Of a stretch of 64,000 nucleotides of DNA, positions 1-12,500 are shown piece by piece (position 1 is the stretch's first letter; the number at the start of each line of letters is the position of its first letter). Location: NCBI GenBank assembly GCA_036186865.1, contig AP025042.1:36843133-36907132 (forward strand). Direction: 5' to 3'. The translations under genes were made by a program, and so were the position numbers. The stretch comes from Eustoma russellianum (taxonomy: Eukaryota > Streptophyta > Magnoliopsida > Gentianales > Gentianaceae). The notes beneath the pieces were generated by a model. That model saw only the letters and a list, made by a program, of their open reading frames with translations, was not told where the DNA came from and made no database searches.

Positions 1-191
1 GCATATCTGTTCCTTTTTTAGAACCCATATATTGAACTCTGCCCCACCATTTATGTTTCTGAGGTAGTCTCATCAGTTTTCCTAGCTTTGATGTATAATA
101 TAACTGTCATGACAAATAATTCAGTCGAACTAGATGGCATTAGGTCATATTTCTGGAAAATGTACTTAGACGATGAATAATTCGTATTCAG

Positions 192-362
192 GAAATGGAA
201 CTGCTGGCGGAAGTGGATCAACCAGGCAGCCTAATAGATAATTAGGCGACAGAGATGAGCTTCATAATCTCGCGCAAAGGCAAGCCTGGGCAGCCTGCAC
301 GCTAGCTTTGCAAGATTTCAGCATCGTTGAGAGAAGAAATTCTGAACAGAAAGAGGACACAC
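192..362 (+). pseudogene. Kinesin-13A C-terminal exon remnant
   Basis: After a plausible acceptor (TTCGTATTCAG, ending at 191) the plus strand reads EMELLAEVDQPGSLIDN. This closely matches the C-terminal tail of plant kinesin-13A, a microtubule-depolymerising motor linked to Golgi and wall patterning. The similarity continues through changes of frame: SFIISRK, then ASLGSLHASFARFQHR, then REEILNRKR, as in the kinesin-13A tail. An in-frame TAG follows LIDN where the family has Tyr-Val. About two bases are missing near 277 and one near 332. No upstream motor exon is visible in bases 1-191. It is either a decayed fragment or the damaged 3' end of a gene lying to the left of the window. It is convergent with the SUMO protease gene. 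The family match is from memory of the tail sequence. Confidence 0.55.
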
Positions 363-1511
363 TATCAATAACATACTTCTGTTATTATTATCGCTGTGAA
401 ACCATATTTCCTCAATGCTAGTGCATCTTATTCTCTGTGTGTTTCTAACACATAGGTATAGTTGCGTACATCCGACCCTTCATACCCCGCCATAGGCGGA
501 GCCTCTAAGGCAATGGAGTAATGTTGTTGTTGTGCATCTTATTCGCGATCTCTGTCAAGAAAAGGGGAAATGCATATTCAGTTCATGCAACAAGTTCAGT
601 GTACAGCTTCTGACAGGTGTTTAAGGAAACATCAACCAACTATTATCCGAGTATTACAAACAAATACCATAAATATTGGAAAATGAGGGAATGGATAAGG
701 AAGAAAATTACCGCAAACAATTAACAGTAAAGCAAATACATCCGCAATGATGAGAGACAAGATTTGGATCTAATTATATTATGGCATTGCGCAAACTGCT
801 AGCATTTTCTGAAGGGTCTTCACCTACCAAAAGTATTGTGAAGGAAAAAAGACAAACAATTACAAAGAAGGAAAGAAAAAAATAGACCCCATCATGTGCG
901 TGTACTACTACATAAGATAATCTCTCTAGGGGTGATTGAGTCAAATACTAGGTTAGCCTATCCTTGTAACATCTCGAGGAATAATAAGGCTTTGTACAAA
1001 ACTCCAACCAAAAGAATGGAACGGACAGAGAATGAGGGGGAGCCTCCCCGCCCCTCTTTTGGTGTGTCTGTTGAGAAAGAGCCACAGGTTAGTTTGGGGG
1101 GCGTGCAAGTCTGTCTACTACTAAGGAAGAAACGGCATGTGCGAGGGCAAGATATTTATGTAATCACCCAAGGGGTTCTCGCCTTCTGTGTCCATGTCAA
1201 AATTCCTTTGCAGCCTCTTGCTTCATGATATAGTAGGGGCTCCAAGTTTAAAATCAGCTTACATTATGCAAAAAAAAAAAACTCGACTTTCATGATTTGT
1301 GCAGACCTTCTCAATGAGATCCAGCAAAGCCAGCATTCCCAATATTTTCGCAAAAAAGCAGCACTATGAACAATTTTGTCCAGCAAAAGGAAGCTGAGTC
1401 AACTAAAAATCAGTCAAGATCTTCTGTATAAACTGGAGGGATCTCTACCATTCCGACTACTCACTTTCCCATCATCTAATTCTGATGCATGAAGATACAA
1501 GCGTCACCACT
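363..1511. other. Intergenic region, 3' side of SUMO protease gene
   Basis: No supportable gene. It contains the TTG-tailed repeat at 440-537, an A-run near 1269, and presumably the 3'UTR of the minus-strand gene whose stop is at 1512. The plus-strand open frame at 896-1228 has no recognisable domain. Confidence 0.6.
440..537 (+). repeat. TTG-tailed SINE-like repeat, family B
   Basis: The stretch GCGTACATCCGACCC, then TACCCCGCCATAGGCGG, then AATGTTGTTGTTGT recurs in this window. Related copies are at about 8443-8528 (minus), 37650-37735 (minus), 39200-39292 (plus) and 39440-39500 (plus). A short conserved body ending in TTG triplets is typical of some plant SINE 3' ends. No tRNA-like 5' head is visible here, so this is a 3' fragment or a repeat of another kind. 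Confidence 0.5.
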
Positions 1512-4500
1512 TCATTCAGCCTTCAACTTCAAGATCTCCTTGGCAGTCCTCCGCCTGAAGTATGGCATGTGTGTCTACACCCAAAGACAACCCCAGAAAA
1601 GAGTTAAATATGTGAATGCAAATGATAACAGTAACCAAATAAGAATAAACAAACGACATCCAGACATTTTGTGAACAACACTAGCACAAGGCTCCCTATG
1701 CTGATTATAGGGGTACAATATATTGCTCAAAGCCATATGTTCCAAAATAAGGATTGATAGACTGCATAAAAGTTAAAAGCTACGGCTCCTTAAATGGAAA
1801 AGATCGAAAAACGATACTCAACTCCTATAGTAACTAGGTGGTCAGCGACTAGTTCCATTATTGTATTACACATTATCACATGCCTGAGTCGTATATTTTC
1901 CTACGGCTTTCCTCTACATCCTTTGGCATTCCCCCACACGTCAAATGCATGTTTTCCCTTCAACCAAACCAAAACAACTTACGAATCAAATATTACTGGC
2001 TTAGTCTGCATTACATGCTAAACATCAAAAGCAACCAAGAGTATGAATCTCATACATTGATTTATAAGACAAAATATTACCCGTGCCTATGGACATATTC
2101 ACGTTGATCTATTTGCAGATTACTATATGCCGATTGACAAAGAGCATGAAACCGCTTAGTTTGACACATGAAATTACGATGTGTCAACTATACAAAAAGA
2201 TTACCTGTCCTTAAGCAAGTAACAAAAAACTATTCGCGAAGAGCAAATCTAGTGAAAGGTACAGGTACTCAAGCTGAGATGTAGGGTTAGAATAAAAGAA
2301 CACCACCATCACCCGAAAAATAAAATACACACGCAGAGAGAGAGCAAAGCACGTGCATACATGAAAGTGTAGCTTTTGTCTTTACCTGGTTGAAGCAAAG
2401 GCCGATACCTCTGCTGTAAAAGTCGGCATATTTGACCATAAACACCCCACAATCATACCTGATAACAAGTGATCATATACATAAGTACATATTATATATA
2501 TTATCTAGTTTGCAAGTCAAAAATCGAGACGCCAGAGAAAGTTTCATGTGGCCGGGGCAGTAGAAGTCCTTAAAAGTTTACTATTAAGACAACATAGATA
2601 ACGCTAAAAGAAATAGGCTGAAGGAATAATAGTATGGTGGAGTTTGCCACATTCAAATGCTTTCATAAGAATCTCATCACAGTTAAGCAAATGGCAGGGG
2701 AAAGTGGCAAGATTCAGATATAATCTAATGAAACTACAGGGAAGCAAAACAAAAGTTAATGAAAATATTTGCAAAAGAAATGCAAGAAAATTCATCATTT
2801 ATTATCCTTCCTTCCTCTGCACATCAAAAACAAAGAAACTGATAGAGAAACACCAGGTAATAAACATGCTTAATCCAATGCTTTGTGATGCGCACAACAA
2901 ATTAAATTAACATGGATCTTTTCATTCCACTAAGTTTCAAAGAGAACTACATGCGTTGGGCTTCAGCAAAAATGACCGGGAAAGAGAAATTCACATTTCA
3001 TATCCAGATCATTTGGCAGTTGTTCCATTTAATATCTTTATGTTGATTGATTCCAACGTTTATCCAAATGTTGCAGAATTCTGCTAAATGGGACACTCCG
3101 TAGCAAGTTGGACAACATTTGGATAAACACTGTAATTAAAAAACACAAGGATATTATGCGGAACAACCGTCAAATAGCTAAATAAGAAAGGTAGGGCGAG
3201 TTACTGCTGAAAATATGAAATAAGCTACCTTTGACCAAAAAAATATATTCCTCAAGAACATATATAGATATTCCTCAAAATCTGTTACACAAATTATGAC
3301 TGCAAATTACAAAGATATAGTCATCAAGTAAATAAAAATAATCTCTTCCCAGCTTATGACGCTATGGGAGTTGGTTTTTTCCTCTTGCGAGATGATAAGA
3401 AAGATATTAAAGTGTAAATACCCGTTTATTTGTTTTGGAAGGTCTTCAACAAATTCTTGCTTCCATGAACTAACATCAATTTCTTTACCACTCTTCTCCT
3501 TCACTTCATCAGCAAAATACCTAGCCTTGAATTTTTTAAAAACAAAAAGTGTGTAAATAGAACTCATCAAAAATAATTACCCAGGGGGAAAAACAAGAAG
3601 AAACAAAGATAGAGATAGAGGTGGTTGGGGCCGTAGCACAGGGGCAGGGGAAAGGCAAATACTTAATCATTCGACCAACTCAATAAGCAGATGCAAATAA
3701 GCCAAGGGCATAGGTTAATAATTTAAAAATTATTCAGTCTACCCAGACTACTTGATAGAACTGCAGGAACTATACTTATGCTTTTATTCCTGGATTCAAG
3801 TAACATGTTGAAACATTAATCTGCGATTGACATTATCGTCCTAAAATGCAAACAGCTTACCAAATTTTTCAAAACACGAGCATCAGCACCACCGAGTGAA
3901 TCTAGATACTGAAATTTCTCTTCCTCCTTATTGATGACAGCTAAGCACCAATGAACCTTTTTGTGGATGGGGACAAAAATCTGAACACATCATAAAAGAT
4001 CATGACGCTGAAAAGACAGGCCCGACATAGAGAGGAAACAACTTCAATGGAAGAAGAAATATACCTTGTCACAATCATAAATGAAATACCCAAGCTTCCT
4101 GTGGGATGTCCATCTCCGCACAGATTGAAAATTATAACCACCTTCTCCACTAGTTAACTGAAAATTTTACCCAGAATGCAATCATAGTAAGGAACCACCA
4201 AGTCCTATAGAAAGAATCACCTTGCCCAAGAAATCAATGCATGAGAAAATCAAATGTGGTAGAAGAAATAACTACCAACTCTAAAGCATAAACCACAAAG
4301 AATTTCATTACACACGATAAAACACACATACAGAGACAGAGAGACAGAGAGAGGGGGGGAGAAAGAGAGATAACAATTGAACAGGCAAAGAAGATGAGGA
4401 CATATCAGGTGTTGGCCCATCAAGTGACTAAGTCTGCAAAAAAAACAAGCAAGACAATACAACATCACTTCCAGATAAAAATGACTTGTTTGTTTATACT

Positions 4501-6537
4501 AATTAGTGTGCATAAGCAACAGCAAACATATATTTGAGGGGGAAAAAGTACTTGACACATGTGCATCGAAAGACTGGCAGTAAAGAGCAATATGAATTTC
4601 AAGGTCCAGCCAACAGTGGGAAAAAAACTTCCTACCAGTTGTAATGTTTTGAGGCTTGGCATTTCCTTAAGCATACTGCATAGTGTTTAACCTATAATGT
4701 AGATATGTATTCACTCGTGATTTTCAAAATAAGATTTTCCAGGGAAGTGTAATGGGTCTATGCCACCCACCCCAAAAAAAAAAAAAAAAAAAAAAAAAAC
4801 AAGAACCTAACATGTCATACCCTTGAGTAATAGCAACTGTAAATCCTTTTCTACATTGAGGTGAATTATTAACTTATACTCTAAATTTCATTTCAAGGAT
4901 CAGTGGCAAGCAAAAACAGATGATGCCACGGTAAAATGGATGACAGGAAAAAGTATCTTTTCAAAGCACATAAGCATATAAAAGAATATGTACGCAATAA
5001 CTCAATCTAGAAACTGTCAGGACCCAAAATCAACCAACCTTTTTGTAGAAGAATGTGCTAAAGAAATGACACTTCAAGAACTTTTGGGGCTCCCTCTTCT
5101 CCCTTTCTTTCAACAATTCAAGATACAAGTTGATTACCTGTCCAACGAAAAATTTCATCCACGAGAAAAAAACGTATCAGATGCATGGACTTGACTTGAT
5201 TAGAAGAAAGTTTCACCAAACGTCAAAGTTTGCGAGAGAGGATACACCTCATCGTTCAACCACATCCCTGGTTTCAGACACTGTAATAATTCCCCAGTAA
5301 TGTCTATATTAGAACTCTCATGCGCAACTACAAGCTTCCGCCTGTATAAATCACAAAAATGATGGTAAGTAAACTTATAAATAGTTGCATAATGCACGAC
5401 AACACCTGTGATAAGTCAGTCCAGTCATACCTCTGAGACCTAGAAAAGGCATGGTTGACTTGATTTAATTCGTCCTTGGTAAGAGGATTAAAAGCTTCGT
5501 CCACCATCTTCTGCATTTGAGCCTCCTTTTTAGGAGATGAACATTTAAATTAAATGGCAACTGCAAAGAATAGCAGAATAAGTCACCTTCATGAATGTCT
5601 TTGCCTTAGCTTCTGACTCAGACTCTGCCTCCGCCTCAATTTTCTTCCGAGGGCGTGATAGTTGCAGCGTCTCCCGCATCTTCTCATGGAATTCTATTTG
5701 AAAACGTATAGTATCCAGCGTCTGATCTATCTTCACCACGCTACTCACCAACTTCTTATACGCATTTAATTCCATATAATCCCTTTCCCCGCCCAGTGAC
5801 AATGAGTCCATCTTTTCTGGACTCTCCATCCTCAAGTTCTCAGTGCTGACATTTGTCAGAAAATATGAACTTGATGGCCGAAAATCCGCAAAAACAACCT
5901 TCCCTGTCCCATCAGATGTCTTTAAATTGTCCACATCCTTATTGTTCCTTTCCCAGTACCAACCTTGATCCCTTGCATTTGCAAGAATGCCATCCTCCTC
6001 AATACCCGAATCCCCAGAAGGTTCCTTCTCCTCCACATTAACAACTTCAACTATCTCATCATCCTCAACTTCAACAATCTCATCATCCTTGACCTCAACA
6101 ATCTCATTGTCCTTAGCTTCAACGACCTCATTGTCATTAATAACATATCTTAGCGACCTCAATGCCTCTTCCCTGGTCTTATCCAACTTTCTCTTCAACT
6201 CAGTTGTCTTTTCACTTGTTACATCGTTCCCATTCGTACTGTCCGTTCCCAACTCCCTACTCCTTGTATTCACAAAAGTCCCAAATATATAAGACCGAAC
6301 AGGGACGTGAGGTACCCTTTTAAGCTGGGGCTTCGAATCAGGGTACTGACGAAGCCTTGAACCCGCAGTAACTTTATTTTCCATCCTAGGGCAACCATGC
6401 ACATGTTCTAAAGACGACAAAACATTACGTTTTTTGGATGGATACGAATCGGAGGAAGGTGAACTAAAAGCTGGGCTTTTGCAATTCGACGTACATAAAT
6501 AATGTCTACGCTTCCTTTCCAACATTAATGCACCCAT
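1512..6537 (-). CDS. ESD4: ULP1/ESD4-type SUMO protease, nine exons, complete
   Basis: Exons in transcript order: 6537-5587, 5525-5431, 5341-5248, 5137-5039, 4157-4065, 3980-3861, 3525-3422, 2458-2386, 1574-1512. Every junction is GT-AG and phases join without a break, giving 1692 nt and 563 residues. The start MGALMLERKRR resembles the family start MGAV..RKR. The C-terminal half is a C48 cysteine protease domain: RKLVVAHESSNIDITGELLQ, WLNDE, the catalytic His454 in VHW, Asp471 in YLDSLGG, Gln516 in EDLPKQ and Cys522 in GYDCG. It ends MPYFRRRTAKEILKLKAE. Such enzymes mature SUMO precursors and remove SUMO from targets, often at the nuclear envelope. The ~320-residue N-terminal part is poorly conserved and carries an acidic repeat (about residues 132-170). 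It is somewhat longer than Arabidopsis ESD4 (about 490 residues). It could be the ELS1/ULP1A paralogue instead. Confidence 0.93.
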
Positions 6538-7266
6538 TGCGTCAAAAATTCACATATAACTTCATGAAAACTGGAATAACATACCTCAAAATCATAATCA
6601 GCCTTCCTAGCAATTCAAAAGTTAACTTTTTCACTTCGGCAACTTCAAACTCAGAGAAGAATCGACAGAGAAACCCTAGACTCGACCAAAGCGGGTAAAA
6701 ATGAAATTTAGGCTTAAAAGAACGTAAATTAGCCAATGATGAATGAAAGAAAAGGACTGAATTTAGGGGTTCTTTCCTTTTCTTTCCTCTTTTCTTCTGG
6801 GAAAAATACTTCCGGCGATGGAGTCAGAGGTCGGCTGGTCGGGTCTCCGCAACTTTCCCGGAGAGGGGTGAGAATGAGATTTGCTACTTGGCGAATATGA
6901 TGGTCTTCTATTTTTCTGGAACGAAATTCTAAAATGGTGATTGCCAATTGAACCAAGAGCGTTAATTATTCTTTACATACAAATAATAAGGTAGGTTTTA
7001 TGTCGCATAATCTACAAGATCGCTGGACTCTTGATTTGTATCTTCCATCTTGAAGCTGAGACGGTTAGAGTCTCAACGTAAAAGATTTGGCCTTATGCTC
7101 CAAGTTTTGTCTAACAACATTTTATTGGGACAAAATTGCTAAGTACATAGGCTTTCAATATTTGTGCCACACTTTAATCTTTTAATATTTTTTTTATAAA
7201 CATGTCTTCTTTTCTCCTGCATATATAAAGTCGATAGTCATAATCGAGAAGAATAAGACTTTTTCG
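6538..7266. other. 5' flank and likely promoter of SUMO protease gene
   Basis: This lies between the start codon at 6537 and the LINE target duplication at 7267. It should hold the 5'UTR and promoter of the minus-strand gene. I see no clear TATA box or other gene. Short minus frames at 6542-6956 show no domain. Confidence 0.5.
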
Positions 7267-7279
7267 GAAAACCGATTTC

Positions 7280-7779
7280 GGAATGGTGTTGCGAGCACAC
7301 CATATGGATGTCGATGGAGCCTGCAAAATTTGTGAAGCTACAAGGGAAGATGTCTCGCATGTATTACGTGATTGCGCTTGGACCAAACAAATATGGGACT
7401 ATCTTCTTAGTCGAGGTGCCAGGGACAACTTCTACAAACCGCAGGATACCCAACAGTGGGTATGGGAGAACTTGGAAGGTTCACGCATGCTGGGGAACAA
7501 GGTTTTTATTGGCCTTATTTATTCCGGGAGACGATATGTGTTATCTGGTACTGGCGTAATCAAGCAGTACATGGACGAGTGCAACAGCTACCTCCATCTT
7601 GGCGGGTTCGCGGCGAAATCCTTCGTCGTGTAGATAGACTTTTAACAGCTTATTCTTACACTAGTCGATAGTTTTAGCATGCTGTAACTATGTAGTTTTC
7701 CATTTTCGTAGGATGCACAGTGTATTGTTTGGCAGAACATCATGAAATAAAAGATCCCTTTCCTCCAAAAAAAAAAAAA
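7280..7779 (+). mobile_element. 5'-truncated LINE with poly(A) tail
   Basis: The insert is bounded by a perfect 13-bp duplication, GAAAACCGATTTC, at 7267-7279 and 7780-7792. It ends in a poly(A) run after an AATAAAAG signal near 7746. The plus frame from 7283 reads CKICEATREDVSHVLRDCAW, the zinc-binding module found after the reverse transcriptase in plant LINEs and LINE-derived genes. The match then moves to another frame (IWYWRNQAVHG, about 7540-7670), so a frameshift is present. Upstream endonuclease and reverse-transcriptase domains are missing, as expected for incomplete reverse transcription. It is a dead copy. Confidence 0.88.
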
Positions 7780-7792
7780 GAAAACCGATTTC

Positions 7793-8725
7793 TGGCAATC
7801 TAGCATTACGTTTTCCGATCAAATGCTAGATTTAGAATTAATACAATACAACGATCAATATAACGTAATAAAATTACTATTTCGGTAGTTAGATTAAGAG
7901 ATCAAGATTGTATCTAAAATGGAAATAATTGACTTTTTAATGTATTCACAGATCAAGTTCCCGGTATTCAAGGCAATGTATTACAACGAGATCCGAATGT
8001 ATAATAACGCTAAGTTTAAATTTGTTTGAGAATCCAAACATATATTTATTACACACTGAGATCATATCGGTGTATAATAAATCCAAATTTGAACTTGATT
8101 TTAAATCTAAATTTGGACATACACCGGAATCACGATGCCTAGTCGCAAAAAGTTTTTGTAAAAATTATAAAACGTCATTTGTAATCTAATAATACTGTTG
8201 TCTTTCTTCGAATTTGTGAGACATATAAAACAACTTTTTGCTATAAAATATAGTGACTAATGCATGTTCCATAATAATATGTGACATAAGTTTTTCGGCC
8301 GCTGTTTTGTACATGTGAGTTTAAATATATAACATACTGAAATGTGTAATTTGTTTATAGAGTATTTTTTGTTTTAAAAAAATTGAAAGATATATATTCC
8401 CTGAGTGAGGATCATTACGGGCAGGCTACTTATTATTTGAACGACCAACAACAACATTACTCCATTGTTTTAGAGACTTCCGTCTATAACGAAGTATAGA
8501 GGGTCGGATGTACGTAGCGAATATGCACGATTAGTGGCTCAATATAATCAATACCATTTGAAAGAAAAATTCAAAATAAGAAACTGATAATTACTTATTA
8601 AACAAAGCATGTATCTTTATATTTGTTCTCTTATAGGGTTTAGGAAGGAGTTTTAGAATAATATCTCATCTCTTCTATTAGTGCATCTTCTCCTAATCCT
8701 CTCCCCTAAACTACATTATTTTATA
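7793..8725. other. AT-rich intergenic region
   Basis: No gene is supportable. It holds a family B SINE-like repeat at 8443-8528 on the minus strand (CAACAACATTACTCCATTG, then GGTCGGATGTACGTAGC). At about 8020-8140 there is a loosely repeated AT-rich stretch around CCAAATTTGAAC. Confidence 0.5.
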
Positions 8726-8730
8726 TATAG

Positions 8731-9482
8731 TGTTGGAAAAAGTATGATAAAATACTTTTTAAATATGCTCCAAACTTATATAAGAACATGCGTAATCTTG
8801 TTTGGGAGTTTGATTGATGATTTGAACACTGTTAACTTGAAGAATATCACTTGGATCGAACCAAGTGAAAGTGAAATAAAGTTAAGTGTTCAGAAGGACG
8901 TGGATCTCTCACGTCGATCGATCGAAGTGATTGATCCATGTTGATTTGAGGCTGTCCTTCCAACGTCAATCGATCACATCGATCGATCGACGTGACGTCG
9001 ATCGATCGACTTGAGAGATCGACGTGCCAACGGACAGAACCTTTCATGCTGAGTTGCATCTTTTGGTCCAAGTATCATCTCCATTCAAAAGTGAACGTTA
9101 TTCAACTAACTTTGAGGGTCTGAAAACTGCTGAAACCAATTTGAAACATTGTCTTCTTCTACTCTAAAGCCTATATATATATACAAGGCTTGGCTACTTT
9201 ACAATATATAGAAATTTATCTTGCTTTTCCTTTAGTGCAGAAAATTTCTCAGCAGTTTTCCTTCCTTCTCTCCTCTACTTTCATACTCTTCAACTTGCAA
9301 GTTCATTCCCTTTCTCCTAGAGCAAAGGAACAAGGGAAGCCGTTAAATCTTGGGAAGCATTCGCTTGTAGTTCACCTTGCTCACCGGTGGAGGCGAAATT
9401 GCTTTTAAGGACAGTGATCTTGATCACATCTCGGCAATCATTTTGTGTTGTTTGTTTGCTATCCATCTCAGTTTTCCTAACA
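8731..9482 (+). repeat. 5' LTR of Copia-1
   Basis: 752 bp, TGTTGG to TAACA. It contains a cluster of ATCGATCGAT-type palindromes at about 8910-9025. A downstream block with GCCGTTAAATCTTGGGAAGC and TTAAGGACAG is also found in diverged form in the Copia-2 LTR. A TATATATATA stretch near 9174 could serve as a promoter TATA region. Confidence 0.93.
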
Positions 9483-9504
9483 ATCTTAAAAGCAATTTGT
9501 TGTG

Positions 9505-12500
9505 ATGGCAACCAAACAATCTGTTGTTCCTGATATGTCAAAACTTGAGCCTTTCGACGGAAAGTTTTTTAAGAGGTGGTCTGCGAAAGTTCTCTTTTTC
9601 CTTGAGATGCTGTCTGTCTCCTATGTTTTGACAAAGGAGAGACCTACTGATGATGGAGAAGCTCTCAAGTATGATGCAGACAATGTCACATGCAGAGGAC
9701 ATATTCTTCACTTTCTCTCAAATTCGCTGTTTGATATTTATGTAAAATTTCAGTCAGCAAAAGAAATTTGGAAAGCTCTTCAGAACAAGTATGGTTCTGA
9801 AAATGCAGAAAAAAGGAAATATGTGGTCAGCGAATTTCTCAAGTTTCAGATGGTTGACCACATATCCATCAACGATCAGATTCATCAGTTTCAACAACTG
9901 GTGGATAACATTGAACAGGAAGGAATCAAGATTGATGAGACCTTCCAAGTTGCTGCTCTGATTGAAAAGCTTCCTTCTTCTTGGAACAAATATAAGAAGA
10001 GAGGCAAGCACGACGACACCAAACTCTCTATGGATAGTGTAATTAAACACATCCGTATAGAGGAAAATAACATACTTGAAGATACAAGTGGCGATGAAGG
10101 TGGTGTCAAGGCTAACGTCGTCGAGCATGCGGCCAAGAAGCCAAGATTCCAGTCCAACAAGACCAAAGGTAAAGCACAAGTGTAGGGACGCTTTAAGTCA
10201 CAATCAAAAGGTGCTTGTTGGGTGTGCGAGAAGCAGGGACACAAGGCGTTTTTCTGCAACAAGCGAAAAGGTCAGTCAAGCGAACAAGCCAACCTCGTTG
10301 AAGGACATTCAGACATTCAGGATGAGACAATCGATGCAGTTGTCGTCGATGAGGTAAACCTTGTCGGAGGTGCAACAGAATGGGTGGTGGACACTGGAGC
10401 CACCAGACATATTGCTACCAGCAGAGATCTATTTCTTGATTATCAAGAGATAGACAGTGGAGACCAAGTCTTTCTAGGGGATGCATGAGCGACCCGAGTT
10501 ATCAGGAAGGGGAAAGTGCTCCTCAAGTTGACTTTTGGAAAAAGGCTGGAGTTGAGCAATGTGCTACATGTTCCTACCATTCGGAGGAACCTAATTTCTG
10601 GAGCACTTCTGAATAAGGCTAATATTAAGCTTGTGTTTGATTCCGATAAACTTGTATTATCTAGGAGTGGGGAGTTTATTGGGAAAGGTTTCTGTTCGGG
10701 AGGTTTATTTGTTCTTGATGTTGTATGCTTGAGTAATAAGAATGCATCTAGTTCAGTGTATATTGTTGACTCTTTTGATTTATGGCATGCTAGACTAGGT
10801 CACGTTAATGCTGATGCAATTAGAAGGTTAAAGAATATCATTCTAATTGAAATAAATAATGAGAACAGTCTAACTAAGTGTCGTTATTGTATTGAAGGGA
10901 AATATCATAAGAAACCCTTCAAGTCGGTAAATAGAGCAACGGAGAAATTAGAATTGATTCACAGTGATCTAGGAGATTTTAAGAACATGATGAGTAAAGG
11001 TGGTAAACGATACTATATTACCTTCATAAATGATTTTTCCAGATTTACTAAAGTTTACTTACTTAGTAACAAGAATGAAGCAGAAAGTATGTTTATCAAG
11101 TACAAGAATGAAGTTGAGAACCAACTAGACAAAAGAATCAAAAAGGTAAGATCGGATAGAGGAGGTGAATATAGTACCTTGTCTTTACAAAAGTTTTGTG
11201 AAGATAATGGTATTATACATAAGTTTACACCTCCGTATACCCCTCAATCCAATGGCATTGCTGAAAGGAAGAATAGAACACTTAAGGATATGATGAACAC
11301 AATGCTCTTAAGTTCAGGATTGTCAAGTAATATGTGGGGTGAGGCTATACTTTCAGCATGTCATATTCTTAATAGAATTCCACATAAGAAAACTAGTTTG
11401 ACCCCATATGAACTTTGGAAAGGTTATGCACCCAACTTGAATTATTTGAAAGTGTGGGGGTGCTTAGCCAAAGTTGGAATTCCTGAGTTCAAAAGAGATA
11501 AGATTGGTTCTAAAACTAGAGACTGTGTGTTTGTGGGATATGCATTGAATAGTGCTGCGTATAGGTTTATGACCTTAGATAGTGGTGTGATTATAGAATC
11601 TAAGGATGCTGAGTTTTTCGAACTTGAGTTTCCAATGAAGCAGAATAAGGTGGCCAGCACTAGTTTTGAACTTGGTGAGTCTAGTAATAAACTTAGTGAT
11701 CAGGTTGTCTTTTCACCTAGAAGAAGTAAAAGACAAAGGATTGAAAAATCGTTTGGAGATGATTTTATTACTGCTTTCATTTTGGAAGAAGTTCCTAAGA
11801 CTTATAAAGAGGCTATGAGTTCCATAGACGTTAAGTTTTGGAAAGAAGCTATAAATAGTGAACTTGAGTCGATTCTTAGTAACAATACTTGGGAACTAGT
11901 AGAGTTGCCTAGAGGATGTAAACCTATCAGTTGTAAATGGGTCTTTAGGAAGAAACTAAAGGCTGATGGTTCCATCGATAAGTTTAAGGCAAGGTTAGTT
12001 GCCAAGGGGTTTACCCAACAAGAGGGTATAGATTATTTCGACACATATTCCCCAGTAGCAAGAATAATGTCTATTAGAGTTTTAGTGGCTCTAACTGCCG
12101 TTAACAAGTTGGTGATACATCAAATGGATGTTAAGACGGCTTTCTTAAATGGTGATCTAGACGAAGAGATATATATGCATCAACCAGAAGGTATGATAGT
12201 TCAAGGACAAGAACATAAAGTGTGTAGACTCAAGAAGTCCTTGTATGGTCTTAAACAAGCACCAAAACACTGGCATGAAAAATTTGATAATGCTATGATT
12301 TCAAATGGTTATATTGTGAATGAAAGTGATCGTTGTATCTATAGTAAAGTTGAAAATTCTGGTTGTGTCATCGTGTGTTTGTATGTTGATGATATGTTGA
12401 TCTTCGGTAACAATATAGATGAACAGTACTAAATCATTTTTATCTTCTGTCTTTGATATGAAAGATATGGGTAAGGCTGATTTAATACTTGGTTTAAAGT

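Noticed and set aside
896..1228. 110-codon plus-strand open frame downstream of the SUMO protease
   Set aside because: No recognisable domain, and low-complexity Arg/Pro content. It lies in the likely 3' flank of the minus-strand gene.
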